From assembly GCA_964608495.1 (NCBI GenBank), contig CAZSOQ010000208.1, positions 1 to 9,142 on the forward strand: a stretch of 9,142 nt of DNA, given 5' to 3'. A program made the position numbers and the translations under genes. Of this stretch, positions 7,507 through 9,142 are shown piece after piece; the stretch's first letter is position 1, and each line of letters opens with the position of its first letter. The notes beneath the pieces are model-generated. The model was not told the origin of the DNA and did no database searches. It worked only from the letters and a program-made list of their open reading frames with translations. This stretch comes from JAKORR01 sp964608495 (GTDB lineage Bacteria > Armatimonadota > Zipacnadia > Zipacnadales > FEN-943).

Positions 7507-7941
7507 ATGAGCCGGGAGATGGTTCTTCGCGAGGCCGTGGAGGACGACGGCGAGGAGGTGGCGCGCCTGCTTGCGGCGCTTGGTTACCCTTGCGAGGCGG
7601 CCTTCGCCGGGCGTCGGATCCTCGAATACGCTCGCGACACGGCTTCCTGCGTGCTTGTGGCGCAGGCGGGATCGGCGCTGGCGGGCCTGGTGGCCGTGCA
7701 CCTGCTCCCACTCCTTCACGAGGAGGGCAGCCTCTGCCGGACCATGGCCCTGGTCGTGAGCGAGGAGTGGCGGCGACGGGGAGTGGGCCGGGCGCTCGTG
7801 CAGGCGGCGGAGGAGTGGGCCCGGGGCAGAGGTGCGGCGAGGATGGAGGTGACGAGCGGCGAGGGGCGGCCCGGCGCGCATGCCTTCTACCGGGCCCTGG
7901 GGTACGAGGAAGAGGGGCGCAGATTCGTCAAGCGATTCTGA
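7507..7941 (+). CDS. GNAT family N-acetyltransferase
   Basis: A 144-residue single-domain GNAT protein, the usual length for the family. The start MVLREAVEDDGEEVARLLAA is the typical beta1-alpha1 opening. MALVVSEEWRRRGVGRAL (80-97) holds the acetyl-CoA pyrophosphate loop R-R-G-V-G-R (90-95), and FYRALGY (127-133) is the usual beta6 motif near the C-terminus. It transfers an acetyl group from acetyl-CoA to an amine; the acceptor cannot be predicted. ATG 7507 is chosen because the family motif starts just after it, though the Shine-Dalgarno is poor; ATG 7519 is an in-frame alternative four codons on. It lies 65 bases after the propeller gene and could share its transcript. There is no sign of a toxin-type acetyltransferase or an antitoxin neighbour. 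Confidence 0.9.
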   Translation: MSREMVLREAVEDDGEEVARLLAALGYPCEAAFAGRRILEYARDTASCVLVAQAGSALAGLVAVHLLPLLHEEGSLCRTMALVVSEEWRRRGVGRALVQAAEEWARGRGAARMEVTSGEGRPGAHAFYRALGYEEEGRRFVKRF

Positions 7942-8020
7942 GGCCGCCGGTCCCGGCGACCAGGCCGTGAGGCCGGGCCGCCCTGGGATGGAGAGGAAGC
8001 GATCGGCGGCCGAGGTGGAG

Positions 8021-8037
8021 AGGAGATGAGGCAATGA
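8021..8037 (+). promoter_or_regulatory. Shine-Dalgarno with overlapping three-codon mini-ORF before the small membrane protein
   Basis: AGGAG (8021-8025) is eight bases before ATG 8034. Inside this spacing a second ATG (8026) reads ATG-AGG-CAA-TGA, whose stop overlaps the true start in an ATGA arrangement. A purine-rich GGTGGAG (8014-8020) precedes the mini-ORF. It could be chance or could tune initiation. Confidence 0.4.
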
Positions 8038-8300
8038 GGCTGGACGTGAAGGCCTTCGCCCTTGCGTGTGGAATCGGCTGGGGGCTGGGGTTGTTCCTCC
8101 TGACCTGGTGGATCATGGCCCTGGATGGCGCCAGCGGGGAGCCGACCTTCATCGCGCGAATGTACCGCGGCTACAGCCTGAGTCCCGTGGGAAGCTTGGT
8201 TGGCCTGGCCTGGGCCTTGCCCGACGGGCTGGTGTGCGGGGCCATCTTCGCCTGGCTGTACAACCTGCTGGTCGGCAAGGCCTCGACCGAGAGCGAGTGA
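8034..8300 (+). CDS. Small two-helix membrane protein, 'holin'-labelled type
   Basis: An 88-residue protein with a good Shine-Dalgarno. Residues about 6-29 (FALACGIGWGLGLFLLTWWI) form one membrane helix, and residues about 52-80 (VGSLVGLAWALPDGLVCGAIFAWLYNLLV) form a second, longer hydrophobic stretch. A polar loop, SGEPTFIARMYRGYSLSP, lies between them. From memory, close relatives starting with MKLxVKAFxLxCG are common in free-living bacteria and are labelled 'bacteriophage holin' by automated pipelines. There is no phage gene, endolysin or integrase in the window, so a lysis role is not supported. It is more likely a chromosomal membrane protein of unknown function. It sits between a GNAT gene and secD, ending 189 bases before secD, which has its own promoter. 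Confidence 0.75.
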   Translation: MRLDVKAFALACGIGWGLGLFLLTWWIMALDGASGEPTFIARMYRGYSLSPVGSLVGLAWALPDGLVCGAIFAWLYNLLVGKASTESE

Positions 8301-8393
8301 GAAGGGCCGGTTGCTGCGGGCCGAGGAACCGCGCGGCGCGATTCGCGTGGCAATTGGGGGATTCGGCGCGACGCGCGGGGCCGCTTGGCCGCG

Positions 8394-8422
8394 TTGACAC
8401 GCCCCAGGGGCGCACTTATACT
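8394..8422 (+). promoter_or_regulatory. Sigma-70-type promoter of secD
   Basis: TTGACA (8394-8399), a 17-base spacer and TATACT (8417-8422) match the housekeeping consensus at 11 of 12 positions with ideal spacing. This is outstanding in such GC-rich DNA. Transcription should begin near 8428-8430, giving a leader of about 60 bases before ATG 8490. Confidence 0.85.
8400..8412. promoter_or_regulatory. Perfect inverted repeat inside the secD promoter spacer (operator candidate)
   Basis: CGCCCCAGGGGCG is a 6-1-6 perfect inverted repeat lying entirely between the -35 and -10 boxes, starting right after TTGACA. A dimeric regulator bound here would contact or block RNA polymerase. No regulator gene is in the window, and GC-rich DNA produces short palindromes easily, so the role is inferred. 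Confidence 0.5.
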
Positions 8423-8433
8423 TCTGGGTGGAT

Positions 8434-8458
8434 CGTCCGCGGCCGTGGGCCGCGGACG
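8434..8458 (+). promoter_or_regulatory. 11-bp perfect stem-loop at the 5' end of the secD leader
   Basis: CGTCCGCGGCC (8434-8444) pairs perfectly with GGCCGCGGACG (8448-8458) around a GTG loop. It begins about five bases after the predicted transcription start. No T-run follows, so it is unlikely to be a terminator. It may protect the 5' end of the mRNA or bind a regulator. Confidence 0.6.
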
Positions 8459-8489
8459 CATCTGATTAGCAGGAGGAGTTGCCGACCTC

Positions 8490-9142
8490 ATGTCCACTAA
8501 CACATGGCGTCTGATAGGCATAGCCGCCGTCCTGGTGACTGCCTTTTTGGTGGCCTTTCAGCCCATCGGCCAGCCGCCCCTGGAGGTATACAGCACCTTC
8601 CGTGCGACCTTCACCAAAGCCATCCTTGGGGCCGAGAAGACGCCCGAGCAGGTGGTGGCGGAATTGAAGGCGGCCCTGCTGCAGGGCGGCCTGTCCGACG
8701 ATGAGCTGGACGAAGTGACCGTCGCCAACGAGCGCGAGGTGGACATCGCGACCCTCGCCCTCGACCAGGAGCAGGCCGACCGCGACCGGGCCACCGTCAC
8801 GTCGGCCCTGCAGAAGAAATACGGGGGCGAGCTGGCGGGCGTAGGATTCCCGCCGGGGGTGGAAGGCAGGGAGCAGCCCCTGTGGCGACTGGGCAATGCC
8901 CTGGCCATCTACCGGCCCGTGCCGCGGATCAACCTGGGCCTGGACTTGCAGGGCGGCGCGCACGTGGTGCTGCGGTGTCTGCCCTACGCGCGGATGATCT
9001 TCAACTCCCCGCAGGACAAGCCGTGGATCATGCCCAAGACCGAAGAGGCCAAGGCGGCCATGGCGGCGGGATGGCAGCCCACCGAGACGGCCGGGTCGCT
9101 CGCCAAGCGGAAGACGGAGTTGGCGAACATGGAGGACCGCCT
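8490..9142 (+). CDS. secD: Protein translocase subunit SecD, 3'-partial, with N-terminal extension
   Basis: 217 residues are present before the window ends. ATG 8490 follows AGGAGGAG (8471-8478) by 11 bases. Residues 7-24 are the first membrane helix. INLGLDLQGGAHVVLRC (147-163) contains the SecD signature GLDLQGG (150-156), which opens the periplasmic P1 region. SecD works with SecF and SecYEG in the cytoplasmic membrane, using proton motive force to complete export. In classical SecD the GLDLxGG motif follows the first helix after a few tens of residues. Here about 125 residues intervene; residues 73-115 (VTVANEREVDIATL then a charged helix ending LQKKYG) resemble the ferredoxin-like fold of SecD/SecF P1 domains. 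Another unusual, Lys/Glu-rich stretch follows the motif (about 164-217). No yajC lies upstream within the window. The gene has its own strong promoter. Confidence 0.9.
   Translation, partial: MSTNTWRLIGIAAVLVTAFLVAFQPIGQPPLEVYSTFRATFTKAILGAEKTPEQVVAELKAALLQGGLSDDELDEVTVANEREVDIATLALDQEQADRDRATVTSALQKKYGGELAGVGFPPGVEGREQPLWRLGNALAIYRPVPRINLGLDLQGGAHVVLRCLPYARMIFNSPQDKPWIMPKTEEAKAAMAAGWQPTETAGSLAKRKTELANMEDR

Noticed and set aside
6098..7711. Minus-strand open frame of 537 codons
   Set aside because: It runs antisense to the propeller and into the GNAT gene, both of which have clear family motifs; the antisense product has none.
7945..7958. Short GC hairpin after the GNAT gene as a terminator
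   Set aside because: The stem is only five pairs and no T-run follows, which is not distinguishable from chance in GC-rich DNA.
8034..8300. Prophage lysis cassette
   Set aside because: Only a holin-like small protein is present, with no endolysin, spanin, integrase or structural phage genes nearby.

Overview
The window is a GC-rich, gene-dense bacterial segment from an environmental lineage. A CBM9-like multidomain protein, a polytopic protein resembling the DUF6785/DUF6784 (OPT-like) group, a TolB/WD40-like propeller and a xylose isomerase-like TIM barrel together suggest Armatimonadota or Planctomycetota. This is an inference from family content, not a phylogenetic result. I see no phage, transposon, CRISPR array, tRNA or rRNA.

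Left part (1-3963, + strand): a large multidomain protein, cut at its 5' end by the window edge, has an amidotransferase-like middle region, a CBM9-like domain and a concanavalin-like C-terminus. A sugar-phosphate isomerase/epimerase-like gene follows 86 bases later, with a clear Shine-Dalgarno before a GTG start. This pair looks like carbohydrate binding and metabolism.

Middle part (3964-7441): a convergent junction with a bulged GC hairpin is followed by a minus-strand 649-residue membrane protein related to oligopeptide-transporter-like families. About 243 bases with a 22-bp perfect palindrome separate it from a divergent beta-propeller gene. The propeller carries four regularly spaced His-x-x-[Trp/Tyr] motifs, reminiscent of the metal-binding histidines of oligogalacturonate lyase-type propellers. 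The divergent pair may be co-regulated, which would fit uptake plus processing of a plant- or biomass-derived compound. The substrate cannot be read from the sequence.

Right part (7442-9142, + strand): a GNAT acetyltransferase, a small two-helix membrane protein of the type often labelled 'holin', and the 5' part of secD. The secD gene is the housekeeping member. It has the best promoter in the window (TTGACA, 17 bp, TATACT), whose spacer holds a 13-bp perfect inverted repeat, and an 11-bp perfect hairpin at the start of its leader. Its protein has about 125 residues between the first membrane helix and the GLDLQGG motif, much more than in textbook SecD, and this stretch looks like an extra ferredoxin-like module.

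I do not see a convincing wholly new multi-gene system. The strongest leads are the secD control region and N-terminal extension, the histidine array in the propeller, and the palindrome between the divergent genes.
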